A DNA stretch of 64,000 bases from Gordonia bronchialis DSM 43247 (lineage in GTDB: Bacteria > Actinomycetota > Actinomycetes > Mycobacteriales > Mycobacteriaceae): assembly GCF_000024785.1 (NCBI RefSeq), contig NC_013441.1, forward strand, positions 744,001 through 808,000, in the 5' to 3' direction. Of the stretch, positions 53,033 through 62,435 are shown in pieces. Position 1 is the stretch's first letter. Each line of letters opens with the position of its first letter. The notes beneath the pieces were generated by a model. The model was not told the DNA's origin. It did no database searches and worked only from the letters and a program-made list of their open reading frames with translations. The translations under genes were made by a program, and so were the position numbers.

Positions 53033-54889
53033 ATGTCGGTGGTGTGGTCGCAGATCCCGTCTGCGGTGATGGGGCTCCCCGCGGTGGATGGACCTGAGGT
53101 CTGCGGGGTGAATGATCTGGTGTTGTCGTTGGGTCAGGCCGAGCGTGGTCATTCCTATCTGTCCTGGTACACCTTGCGGGTTGCTGCTGAGTTGCATGCG
53201 AGGCTGGTGGAACCCGCGGGAGAGAGCGATCTGCGTGGTGTGGATGGCTTTGCTCAGTGCGCGGCGCGGATGGCGATCTCGTTGGCCATTTCCCAGGCGA
53301 CTGCGGAAAAGCTGCTGCGGGAGGCCGTCGCTGTGCGTGATCGCCTGCCCCGGGTCGGGGAGTGTTTGCGTGACGGGTTGCTCACCGCGGGCAAGGTGTC
53401 GACGATCATCGCCGGTACCGATCTGTGTCATGGGCAGGAGTATGCCGGTGCGGTGGATGAGGCGATCGCCTCGGCCATCCGCGGTCGGGAGGGGGTGTGG
53501 TCGCGGGCTGCGGTTCGTGATCTGACCGACCGTATTGTGTTTCGCCATGATCCGGGCGCGGTGCGAGAACGCCGCCGCCGGGCCAACGAGGATCGTGCGA
53601 TCTGGGTGGATGACGACGGTGACGGGATGGCGGTGGTGGCCGCGTCGATGAGCAGTGAAGACGCCCAGATCGCGATCGCGTCGGTTCGGTCGTTGGCCGA
53701 GTGTGTCTGCCGGCATGATCCACGTGGTGTCCGGGCGCGCGGTTCGGATGCCTGTTTCGCACTGTTGACCGGCACCCGGTTCGAGTGTTTGTGTGCGCGG
53801 GCGGACTGCACCGCCGAGATTCCCGAACCGGGGATGTTGCCGCCGGCGCAGGCGCGCATCGTCATCCACGTCGTTTGTGACGAGAAGACGCTGTCTGATC
53901 CTGAGGACACCACCCCGGGTTACCTCGATGGCGACGGTGTGATTTCCGCCGATCATGTCCGCGACCTCGCTGACCGGTCTGATGCGCTCATCCGACCCAT
54001 CAACCCTCAACCCGCCACCGCCACACCCGCCGAGCCGGCCGTCCCCTCGGAGGACTCTGTGCTGGCGGAGGATATTGGTGCACCGCAAGACATTCCGTCC
54101 GCATCGGCCGAATCAGACCCGGTTGGGGACACGCCCGCGGCACCCGAATCGGCGCCGCGCACGTCGAATATCGTCGGTCCCGAGCCCGGTCCCGAGCCCG
54201 GTCCCGAGCCCGGTCCCGAGCCCGGTCCCGAGCCCGAGCCCGAACCCGGTCCCGAGCCCGAACCCGAACCCGAACCCGAACCCGAGGCCGAACCCGAAAC
54301 CGGACCTGAGTGCGAGTCGGCCAACAAGGCAGACACCCTCATCGATTCGACACCACGTGGCGGGGGCGGGTTGGCGCCACACCTCCCCTCGGATCCGTAC
54401 CGGCCGACGGCTGCGCTGACCAGCTATGTCCATTCCCGTGACGGCCGCTGCAGTGTGCCCGGCTGTACCCGCCCGGCCTGGTCCTGCGATCTCGACCACA
54501 TCACCGAATACAACCACGACAACCCGGCCGCCGGTGGTCGCACCCACCCATCGGGAATCGCTGACAAATGCCGCTTCCATCACCTGCTGAAAACGTTCTC
54601 CGACTTCCTCGACGACATGGTTCTCGACGATCAGGGGCGCCCGCACACCACGTTTGTCACTCCGGAAGGTCTCGTCCTGCCCGGTCGCGCCGACTCGGTC
54701 ATCGACGTCATCCCCACGCTGGGCCGGGTCCGGTTCGTTGACCCCGGCACCCACCACCCGCCACCGCGCATCATCTACGGTGCCGACACCCCACCCGCGC
54801 GGCGTCAGACCCGCACCGCCGCCAAACACGCACGCCGCCACCAAGAACGCATGATCCACCCCGGCTTTTCCGGAGAGCTCAGGTTGTGA
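53033..54889 (+). CDS. DUF222/HNH endonuclease-domain protein with IS-derived tail
   Basis: ATG 53033 starts a 618-aa member of the actinobacterial 13E12/DUF222 family. An N-terminal DUF222 helical domain (about 30-300; GFAQCAARMAISLAISQATA) is followed by a Gly-Pro-Glu low-complexity linker and a C-terminal HNH domain. The HNH has CSVPGCTRPAWSCDLDHITE and KCRFHHLLKT. The natural end is lost: IS3-C inserted after QER, so the last codons (MIHPGFSGELRL) are IS-derived and the native tail lies at 56210-56289. The HNH itself is intact. Nuclease activity is not established for the family. Confidence 0.88.
   Translation: MSVVWSQIPSAVMGLPAVDGPEVCGVNDLVLSLGQAERGHSYLSWYTLRVAAELHARLVEPAGESDLRGVDGFAQCAARMAISLAISQATAEKLLREAVAVRDRLPRVGECLRDGLLTAGKVSTIIAGTDLCHGQEYAGAVDEAIASAIRGREGVWSRAAVRDLTDRIVFRHDPGAVRERRRRANEDRAIWVDDDGDGMAVVAASMSSEDAQIAIASVRSLAECVCRHDPRGVRARGSDACFALLTGTRFECLCARADCTAEIPEPGMLPPAQARIVIHVVCDEKTLSDPEDTTPGYLDGDGVISADHVRDLADRSDALIRPINPQPATATPAEPAVPSEDSVLAEDIGAPQDIPSASAESDPVGDTPAAPESAPRTSNIVGPEPGPEPGPEPGPEPGPEPEPEPGPEPEPEPEPEPEAEPETGPECESANKADTLIDSTPRGGGGLAPHLPSDPYRPTAALTSYVHSRDGRCSVPGCTRPAWSCDLDHITEYNHDNPAAGGRTHPSGIADKCRFHHLLKTFSDFLDDMVLDDQGRPHTTFVTPEGLVLPGRADSVIDVIPTLGRVRFVDPGTHHPPPRIIYGADTPPARRQTRTAAKHARRHQERMIHPGFSGELRL
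54176..54300 (+). repeat. GPEP-coding tandem repeat in the DUF222 gene
   Basis: A 12-bp unit (GGTCCCGAGCCC) repeats and degenerates into 6-bp CCCGAA/CCCGAG units, giving a run of alternating Pro-Glu and Gly residues between DUF222 and HNH. It is likely to vary in copy number by slippage. Confidence 0.9.
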
Positions 54890-55832
54890 GTGCCCCCTCC
54901 GGATTGAGGGTGCGCATGTGATCGTAATGGAGTCGCTCAGCGTGGTCGGGGGTGAGGTCGTCGCAGTAACTGTGTGGGCGTTCACGGTTGTAGAACGCCA
55001 CCCATTCGGCCGTGCCCAGTGACAGTTCGGTCGCGCCGTGAAATCGCGGCTGGTTGTCGACGAGTTCGTTCTTGTAGTCAGAGTTCACCGACTCCGCGAG
55101 CGCGTTGTCGTAGCTATCCCCAACGCTGCCAATAGAAGCCGCGATGCCTTCCTCGGCCAACCGCTGCCCGAACACAATCGCTGTGTACTGCGATCCCGCG
55201 TCTGAATGGTGTATGAGTCTCGTTAAATCAACTACACCGCAACGCTTTCGGTTGTCTATCGCGTTGTTGATGGCATCGGTAACCAGGTTCACTGTCATTT
55301 CCGAGGCCACTTTCCAGCCGACAATCTTGCGGGCGAACACATCGATGACGAACGCCGTGTACGCCCACCCCGACTTGGTGCGGCAGTAGGTAAAATCGGC
55401 TACCCACAACCGATTTGGTGCCGCAGCATAGAACTGTCTGTCGACCAGATCCGCCGGCCGCGACGCTGCCGCATCAGGGATGGTCGTACGCACTCGCTTC
55501 TTCTTACTCGCGCCATGCCATCCCATCTCCCGCATCACTCGTTCAACAGTGCATCGAGCAACATCAATACCACTGCTGCGCAATACTATCCATGTCTTGC
55601 GTGAACCCAGAACCCGCATCAGCGGTCGCTTCCGGCGCAAAGCGAAGATCGCATCGATGACCTGCGCATCGGCGAACATGCGGGCGCTCGGCCCGCGGTT
55701 GATGTGATCATAGTAAGTGGACGGGGCGATGTGGATACCATGCTCGCAGAGCACGGCGCACATCGAATCGACGCCCCAGACAAGGCCATCCGCACCCACC
55801 TGGTGTCCCTGGTGAGTGCGGATGAACTCCAC
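54879..55832 (-). CDS. IS3-C OrfB (DDE transposase)
   Basis: The 317-aa frame (GTG 55832) has rve motifs LWVADFTYCRTKSGW, LIHHSDAGSQYTAI and GDSYDNALAESVNSDYKNEL. It is probably translated as a fusion after frameshifting from orfA, whose end it nearly meets. Intact. Confidence 0.94.
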   Translation of the reverse strand: MEFIRTHQGHQVGADGLVWGVDSMCAVLCEHGIHIAPSTYYDHINRGPSARMFADAQVIDAIFALRRKRPLMRVLGSRKTWIVLRSSGIDVARCTVERVMREMGWHGASKKKRVRTTIPDAAASRPADLVDRQFYAAAPNRLWVADFTYCRTKSGWAYTAFVIDVFARKIVGWKVASEMTVNLVTDAINNAIDNRKRCGVVDLTRLIHHSDAGSQYTAIVFGQRLAEEGIAASIGSVGDSYDNALAESVNSDYKNELVDNQPRFHGATELSLGTAEWVAFYNRERPHSYCDDLTPDHAERLHYDHMRTLNPEGALTT

Positions 55833-55834
55833 AA

Positions 55835-56164
55835 TTAGCGGTGTGGCCGGTCGATCTCGGCCGCGAAGAAAGCCGACGCCGCCTTCAGGATCCCGTTCGC
55901 TCGTTTGAGCTCGGCCACCTCGCGCTTGAGTCGTCGAATCTCCTCGCTATCGGCCTTGGCTGGCGCGCTGGCGGCGCCCGACGGCGCCTTGCGCACCCAC
56001 TGGCGAACCGTCTCCGCCGAGCCGACTCCGAGCAAATCCGCAGTCTTGCCCATCGCCGCCCACTCGGTGGACCCCTGAGCCACCAACTGCTCGACCATGT
56101 CCACCGCGTCGCGCTTCAACTCATCCGAGTATCGCTTCGATCCTGCCACTGCCATAGGTTTCAT
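55835..56164 (-). CDS. IS3-C OrfA
   Basis: The 109-aa protein (ATG 56164; ATG 56155 also possible) has an HTH (KRYSDELKRDAVDMVEQLVA ... SAETVRQWVRK) and a coiled coil (EEIRRLKREVAELKRANGIL). It ends AASAFFAAEIDRPHR, the frameshift region seen in the other IS3 elements here. Confidence 0.93.
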   Translation of the reverse strand: MKPMAVAGSKRYSDELKRDAVDMVEQLVAQGSTEWAAMGKTADLLGVGSAETVRQWVRKAPSGAASAPAKADSEEIRRLKREVAELKRANGILKAASAFFAAEIDRPHR

Positions 56165-56206
56165 TCTCCCTTGAGACGAACCCTCCGGAAACACCGGGAC
56201 GGATCA

Positions 56207-56289
56207 GCATGCGCAACCGCCGCCGACGCACCCATCTCATCGAACAGACCCGACGCGAACACGACACCGGACCCGCACCACCCTTCTGA
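56207..56289 (+). pseudogene. Displaced 3' end of the DUF222/HNH gene
   Basis: When IS3-C and one GCA are removed, the DUF222 frame continues from QER into MRNRRRRTHLIEQTRREHDT and GPAPPF, ending at the TGA 56287-56289. This basic tail and GPAPPF end look native to the family. It has no start of its own. Confidence 0.8.
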
Positions 56290-56378
56290 TCAACCGGCGG
56301 AGCGATCAAGCAAGTTCGTCGCCGGTAGATGAAGGCTGCTGGCAGCGCGGGATGCGCCGGTGACATCAGGCCACGGGC

Positions 56379-57617
56379 TCAGGCGAGGACCTCGCCGGTC
56401 CGGACCGGACATCGGGTGTGCGAGTAGATCGTCGGCATGCACAGATTGCAGTGCGTGCACGCCGACGTCGTGGTGGCGTCGGCGGCAATCCGCAGCGGCA
56501 GATCGGGTTCACGGAGCAGGGCGCGACCCATTGCGACGAAGTCGAATCCCTCGGCGAGCGCGGTGTCCATCGACGCGCGGTCGGTGACACCGCCGAGCAG
56601 GATCAGCGGTAGGTCAACTGCCGCACGGAGCTGCCGTGCGAGCGGCAGCAGATATCCGTCGTGATAGTCGTAATGCTTCAGGAAGAACGGGCCGGCGGCT
56701 TTGAGCCCCCAGCGCATCGTGCCGCGGAAGGCGTCGGCGAAGGCCGCGCGGGGGGCGTCGCCATGAAACAGGTACATCGGGTTCAGGAGCGAACTGCCGG
56801 CCGTCGGCTCGATGGCATCGAGGTGCCCGTCGCTCTCCAGAAGCTGTGCAACAGAACATGCTTCGTCGATGTTGAAGCCGGACCAGCGACGTCCGCCACG
56901 GCCCGGTCCCGGCCGGCCGACGCCGTCGTACATGTTGAGTTTCACCCAGACGGCGGCTTCGTCGCCGACCTCCTCGCGCACCGACTCGACGACCTCACGA
57001 GCCAACCGTGCGCGATTGACCAGGGAACCGCCGTATCCGTCGCGGCGGTGGTTGAGCAGGGGGGACAGGAAGCAACTGATCAGATAGTTGTGGCCGCAAT
57101 GGATTTCGAGTCCGTCGAACCCGCTGTCTACGGCGATGCGCGCCGCCCGCCGGAAAGTGGCATGCAGCCCCGCGATGTCGTCGAGGCTCACCTTGTGGGT
57201 CACCGACATCCCCATCGGCGCCGGAATGCGTGACGGCCCAAGGGCCTTGGCCCGATTCGAGACCGAGTTCGCCACCGGACCGGCGTGTCCGAGCTGAGCG
57301 GCGGCGATGGCACCTTCTGCGTGTATGGCATCGGTGAGTCGTCGCAACCCCGGCATGGCCTCGGGCCGCAGCCAGATCTGGTGGCGATCGGTACGGCCCT
57401 CCGGTGCGATCGCGCAGTAGGCGACGGTACTCATGGCGACCCCGCCGGCCGCCACCTCGCGATGGAACTCGATGAGATCGTCGGTCACCAGGGCATCAGG
57501 GGTCATGCCTTCGAAGGTGGCGCACTTGATCAGACGGTTGCGCAGGGTCAGTGGGCCGAGCGTCGCGGGACTGAACGGGCCGTCGGCGGGGGTGGTGTTG
57601 CGTTGGGGGCTGGTCAT
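56379..57617 (-). CDS. Old-yellow-enzyme family NADH:flavin oxidoreductase
   Basis: From ATG 57617 (MTSPQRNTTPADGPFSPATL) the product is 412 aa. The TIM barrel FMN domain shows LGPLTLRNRLIKCATFEGM, AAQLGHAGPVAN and GFDGLEIHCGHNYLISCFLS; LILLGGVTDRASM and DFVAMGRALLREPDLP bind the FMN phosphate. The C-terminal CTHCNLCMPTIYSHTRCPV has the spacing of a 4Fe-4S site as in 2,4-dienoyl-CoA reductases, but the later FAD/NAD domains are absent. It probably forms an operon with the TetR gene 25 bases upstream. Confidence 0.85.
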   Translation of the reverse strand: MTSPQRNTTPADGPFSPATLGPLTLRNRLIKCATFEGMTPDALVTDDLIEFHREVAAGGVAMSTVAYCAIAPEGRTDRHQIWLRPEAMPGLRRLTDAIHAEGAIAAAQLGHAGPVANSVSNRAKALGPSRIPAPMGMSVTHKVSLDDIAGLHATFRRAARIAVDSGFDGLEIHCGHNYLISCFLSPLLNHRRDGYGGSLVNRARLAREVVESVREEVGDEAAVWVKLNMYDGVGRPGPGRGGRRWSGFNIDEACSVAQLLESDGHLDAIEPTAGSSLLNPMYLFHGDAPRAAFADAFRGTMRWGLKAAGPFFLKHYDYHDGYLLPLARQLRAAVDLPLILLGGVTDRASMDTALAEGFDFVAMGRALLREPDLPLRIAADATTTSACTHCNLCMPTIYSHTRCPVRTGEVLA

Positions 57618-57642
57618 CGTGCGTCCTCGGTCGGGGGATGGG

Positions 57643-58218
57643 TCAGGCAGGTGCCGAGAGTCCGGCGGTGACGAAGTCGGCCAGAGCTGTGACGGCAACC
57701 GGATGAAGCGGCTCGGCAGCACCGACGCGCGTCAGGATGAGGTCGAAGGCGAAGGCCCAGCGTCGAGCGGCCGCGGCCTCGTCGAGTTCGGGGACGGACG
57801 CGGTGAGCAGACGTGCCCACGAGTCGATACGGAACCATCGTCCGGTCCACGGTGCCTTCGGGTGGGTGAGCACGAACCGCGACAACAGACGCAGATGCAG
57901 ATGCCCGAGCGGATCGCCCTGCAGGCTGATCAGCGGGTCGATGATGAGGCCGACGATGTGCCTCACCGAGTCGCTTCCCGGCTCGACCCGATCGAGGGGA
58001 TCCGCCCAGATGGGGCCGAGGCGGTCCTCGAGTAGCGCGACGACCAGGTTGTCCTTGGAACCGAAGTGGTAGTGAACCGCGGCCGGATTCGCGCCTGCGG
58101 CCGAGCAGATGGCGCGCACGGAGACATCGTCGTAGCCGTCGGAGAGAAACAGTCGCTCGGCTGCGGTCAGCAGTACGTCGCGGGTGGTTGCCGTCGAGGT
58201 GTCGCGCGTCACATTCAC
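57643..58218 (-). CDS. TetR-family regulator
   Basis: A GTG at 58218 gives 191 aa; GTG 58212 and ATG 58236 are alternatives, but the ATG lies inside the operator arm. The HTH is VSVRAICSAAGANPAAVHYH, with the common HYHFGSKDNLVVALLEDRL extension. It probably represses its own operon with the flavin oxidoreductase through the palindrome at 58232. Confidence 0.85.
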   Translation of the reverse strand: MNVTRDTSTATTRDVLLTAAERLFLSDGYDDVSVRAICSAAGANPAAVHYHFGSKDNLVVALLEDRLGPIWADPLDRVEPGSDSVRHIVGLIIDPLISLQGDPLGHLHLRLLSRFVLTHPKAPWTGRWFRIDSWARLLTASVPELDEAAAARRWAFAFDLILTRVGAAEPLHPVAVTALADFVTAGLSAPA

Positions 58219-58231
58219 GATGTAAGCACAG

Positions 58232-58260
58232 TTCAATCACCGATTCAATCAGTGATTGAA
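58232..58260. promoter_or_regulatory. Perfect palindrome TTCAATCAC-N11-GTGATTGAA
   Basis: Nine-base perfect arms lie directly upstream of the TetR start, with another TTCAATCA in the spacer. This is a strong candidate for the TetR operator controlling its own operon. Confidence 0.7.
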
Positions 58261-58384
58261 ACAGCAGCCGGTCGCTGCGGGTGAAAGATCCGATGCCACA
58301 TCGCGCCGGTCCCGACCGCCTGCCTTACTCCTGAGTAGCGGGACACCCTGCGGCGATGTCACGGCGGGACGTAGGCTGGCAGTC

Positions 58385-59770
<1,386 letters not shown>

Positions 59771-60050
59771 GCCGCGCCGGGCACGAACATCGACCCGACC
59801 TCGTGTTCGATCGCCGGGCTCGTGAGGCTGCCATGTTCGATCACCGCGGCGAGCCGTCCGCTGGGCTCGCCGCGGATGGCGATGACGGGGTCGAGTTCGT
59901 CGACCAGGGTGTCGTAGCACTGTGACTTGATGGTGAAGGCCCACGCCACGACACCGACCCTGGTGTGGTCGCGGTAGACCACATCCCGGGCTGCCGCGCG
60001 CACGACCGAGCGCACCGGGACCCCGAACTCCTGTGCTTCCGTCGTGATCG
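59771..60050 (-). other. Gap with an unassigned minus-strand open frame
   Basis: A minus-strand frame reads TTEAQEFGVPVRSVVRAAAR, then DHTRVGVVAWAFTIKSQCYD and RGEPSGRLAAVIEHGSLTSP, which looks protein-like. It has no start after the hydrolase stop and runs antisense into lpdA without a stop until 59482. It could be a decayed gene end or chance; I recognise no family. Confidence 0.25.
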
Positions 60051-61094
60051 TCAGGGGGTGGCGGTCGGCGTCGCTGGTTCCGGCTGCCCGTGTTCGAGCT
60101 GTCTTAGCAGCTCGAAGGACAGGAAGGTCATCGGGCCGTCGTCCTCGAAGTCCTGCGCGGCATTGCCGGCAATTCCGCCCTGCAGCGACAGTTTGCTCTG
60201 CAGGTCGAGTTTCAGTTGCGGCGTACCCTCGCCGAAGTCGAGATCGTCGAGATCGACCCAGACGATGTTGGGCCGGGTCGTCGACTCGAAGACATAGCGC
60301 TTGTTGGTCAGATCCAGGACCGTCTGCCAGATGGTCTGTGACGCATCGGGTTTGCCCGGGTCCGGGATGCGGAACGGCTGAGCGGCGTTGCGGATGACGC
60401 TGAACATGCTCGCGACCGCTTCCTGCTGGCTGGCCGGAACCGGGAGGCGCGATGCGTAGTAGGCCGCGCGGGCGAACCGGTGCTCGGCAACGGTGTCGCC
60501 GGGTAGCGGGTCCGTACCGCCGAGTCCCTCCCACCGCTTGAGCAGTTCGAGCTGCTGATCGTAGGTCGGGGAGTTCGTCATCACCGAGTATGACTTGTCG
60601 TGATAGACGCGGGCATGGCCGTCGACGTACTCGATGATCGCCGAGTCGCCGGTGGCGTCGTCGAGCGCGAGATGGATCGTCGGGGGATTGCCGCCGGTGG
60701 GATCGGGCATCTGGATCACCTGGACGTCGGTCTCCGAGATCCACGCGACCGCGTCGGCCACGGTCGCGAAGTTGTCCAGGAAGTACTGCAGCCACGCGGC
60801 TTGGCTGAGGGCCGGACGCGACTCGTCGAGGTCGCCATAGGTGGACTCGGCCAGCCAGAGGACGTGCCCGGCGAGTCCGGCCTCGTTGATGCCGTCGACG
60901 GAGATGATGTCGAAGGCGGCGGCGATCACGCTGCCGTACTTCGACGTCCAGGTGAGTTCACCCTTGACCCCGTCGTCGCGGGCCACCCCGCGGGGGTGCT
61001 TCCACAGGTTCGTCATCAGATCCTTGTGGAAGTCCATGTTGCGGCCGACCAGGACGGCACCGTTTGCGTCTGGCCAGATCACCCGTGTACACAT
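60051..61094 (-). CDS. Linear amide C-N hydrolase (choloylglycine hydrolase family)
   Basis: The 347-aa Ntn-hydrolase starts at ATG 61094 (MCTRVIW), giving the catalytic N-terminal Cys after Met removal. GAVLVGRNMDFHKDL carries the conserved Arg and Asp, GINEAGLAGHVLWLAES the oxyanion region and YSVMTNSPTYDQQLELL the conserved Asn. It should act on bile-salt-like conjugates, penicillin V or N-acyl homoserine lactones. No signal peptide. Confidence 0.87.
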   Translation of the reverse strand: MCTRVIWPDANGAVLVGRNMDFHKDLMTNLWKHPRGVARDDGVKGELTWTSKYGSVIAAAFDIISVDGINEAGLAGHVLWLAESTYGDLDESRPALSQAAWLQYFLDNFATVADAVAWISETDVQVIQMPDPTGGNPPTIHLALDDATGDSAIIEYVDGHARVYHDKSYSVMTNSPTYDQQLELLKRWEGLGGTDPLPGDTVAEHRFARAAYYASRLPVPASQQEAVASMFSVIRNAAQPFRIPDPGKPDASQTIWQTVLDLTNKRYVFESTTRPNIVWVDLDDLDFGEGTPQLKLDLQSKLSLQGGIAGNAAQDFEDDGPMTFLSFELLRQLEHGQPEPATPTATP

Positions 61095-61306
61095 CGCTCG
61101 CTCGCTTTCGGTGTGGATGCGGTTGCCGTCGATTCGACTCGGAGGCGACAGCGTGCTGTCGCAATGATGCGTGGGGTAACCGATCCAGTTCCTCGGTGTC
61201 TCACATTTGTTCCGCGGAAGGCACAGAACGGAGTCGGGACCTGAGGAATCGGTAGATCGAATCCACCAGAATCGGGAAGGCCGGACGCGGACCATACCAT
61301 CGACTC

Positions 61307-62194
61307 ATGGCGGCAGGCGGTGAACCGATTCGACGGACCTGGAGTCCGCCGGGCCCGGTCGACCTGCGCATGACGGTCGGTCTGCACCGGCGTGGCGCCG
61401 GGGACCCGGCGTTTCGTTACGGGCGTGATGGATCGGTGTGGCGGGCGGTTCACACACCCGACGGCCCGGGCACGGTGACGATGGCGGCGACCGGTGGCGT
61501 CATCGAAGCCCGTGCCTGGGGGCCCGGGGCACGATGGTTGATCGAGATGGTGCCGGACTTCCTGGGAGTTGCAGACGATCCCGACGATTTACGCGCCGAT
61601 GATCCAGTAGTCCGGCGTCTCGCGGCCCAGGCCCGAGGGCTACGGATCGGCCGCAGCGGGCGCGTGTGGGAGGCGCTGGTGCCGGCGATCCTGGAACAGA
61701 AGGTCGTCGGACGAGAAGCGTGGCGCGCGTGGCGGCATTTGCTCCGACGCTACGGTGAGCCCGCACCGGGACCCGTCGGCGACATGCGGGTACCGCCCCC
61801 GCGTGCGGACTGGGCTGCCATCCCGTCCTGGGAATGGCACCGCGCCGGCGCCGAACCCGTCCGGATGCGCACCATCCGCGGCGCGACATCCATCGACGTC
61901 GAGCGGCACGCCGACAAACTCACCGTGCTCCGCGGAGTGGGCAGGTGGACCGAGGCTGAGACGCGGATGCGGGCGGTCGGCGATCCGGATGCGGTGCCGG
62001 TGGGGGACTATCACATCCCCTCTCTCGTCGGACAGACACTGATCGGTGAGCCCGTCGACGATGACGGCATGCTCGAGTTGCTCGAACCCTATGCGGGACA
62101 ACGTGGTCGGGTGGTGCGCATGTGCGAGCTGTTCGGCACCTTCCCGCAGCGCAAGGGCAACCGGATGTCGGTGCGGGACTACCGGTCGATCTGA
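61307..62194 (+). CDS. DNA-3-methyladenine glycosylase II-like (HhH-GPD) protein
   Basis: The 295-aa protein starts at ATG 61307. VPAILEQKVVGREAWRAWRHL is the first part of the HhH-GPD fold, LRGVGRWTEAETRMRAVGDP the hairpin and DAVPVGDYHIP carries the catalytic Asp. It excises alkylated bases. The N-terminal 100 residues form a beta-rich domain of AlkA type. Convergent to the regulator gene across the repeat block. Confidence 0.87.
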   Translation: MAAGGEPIRRTWSPPGPVDLRMTVGLHRRGAGDPAFRYGRDGSVWRAVHTPDGPGTVTMAATGGVIEARAWGPGARWLIEMVPDFLGVADDPDDLRADDPVVRRLAAQARGLRIGRSGRVWEALVPAILEQKVVGREAWRAWRHLLRRYGEPAPGPVGDMRVPPPRADWAAIPSWEWHRAGAEPVRMRTIRGATSIDVERHADKLTVLRGVGRWTEAETRMRAVGDPDAVPVGDYHIPSLVGQTLIGEPVDDDGMLELLEPYAGQRGRVVRMCELFGTFPQRKGNRMSVRDYRSI

Positions 62195-62261
62195 GGACGA
62201 CCCGTCCGGACAGGACTTCGGTCGTAACCGGCGGTTGGGCGGCCTCTGCTGGCAGAGGGTC

Positions 62262-62420
62262 CTGCTGTGGGGTTGTGGGTTGCGGGTGCGAACATTGTTG
62301 TCGCACTGGTGGTTTCGACACGCGGCGGTTCGTTCCTCGCCGACGCGGCTCAACCAGCAGGTGGGGTGGCGCAACGAGCAGGTGGGGTCGCGGCTCAACC
62401 AGCAGGTGGGGCGGCTGAGT
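62262..62420. repeat. Second copy of the dispersed intergenic repeat family
   Basis: GTTTCGACACG, CGGCTCAACCAGCAGGTGGG (twice, plus a degenerate GCAACGAGCAGGTGGGGT) and a degenerate GCGAACATTGTTGTCGCA match the modules at 2338-2641. Again it lies between convergent gene ends. Confidence 0.75.
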
Positions 62421-62435
62421 CGGTAGAGGGGTGCG

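Larger units (their letters stand above)
54852..56206 (-). mobile_element. IS3-family element C
   Basis: The 1355-bp element has ends TGATCCACCCCGG (54852) and, inverted, TGATCCGTCCCGG (ending 56206), continuing with a shared TTTCCGGAG. GCA is duplicated (54849-54851, 56207-56209). It is complete, with orfA and orfB on the minus strand, and sits in the 3' end of the DUF222/HNH gene. Confidence 0.94.

Noticed and set aside
54177..54303. Possible CRISPR-like array
   Set aside because: The repeats have no spacers; they are an in-frame GPEP-coding microsatellite.
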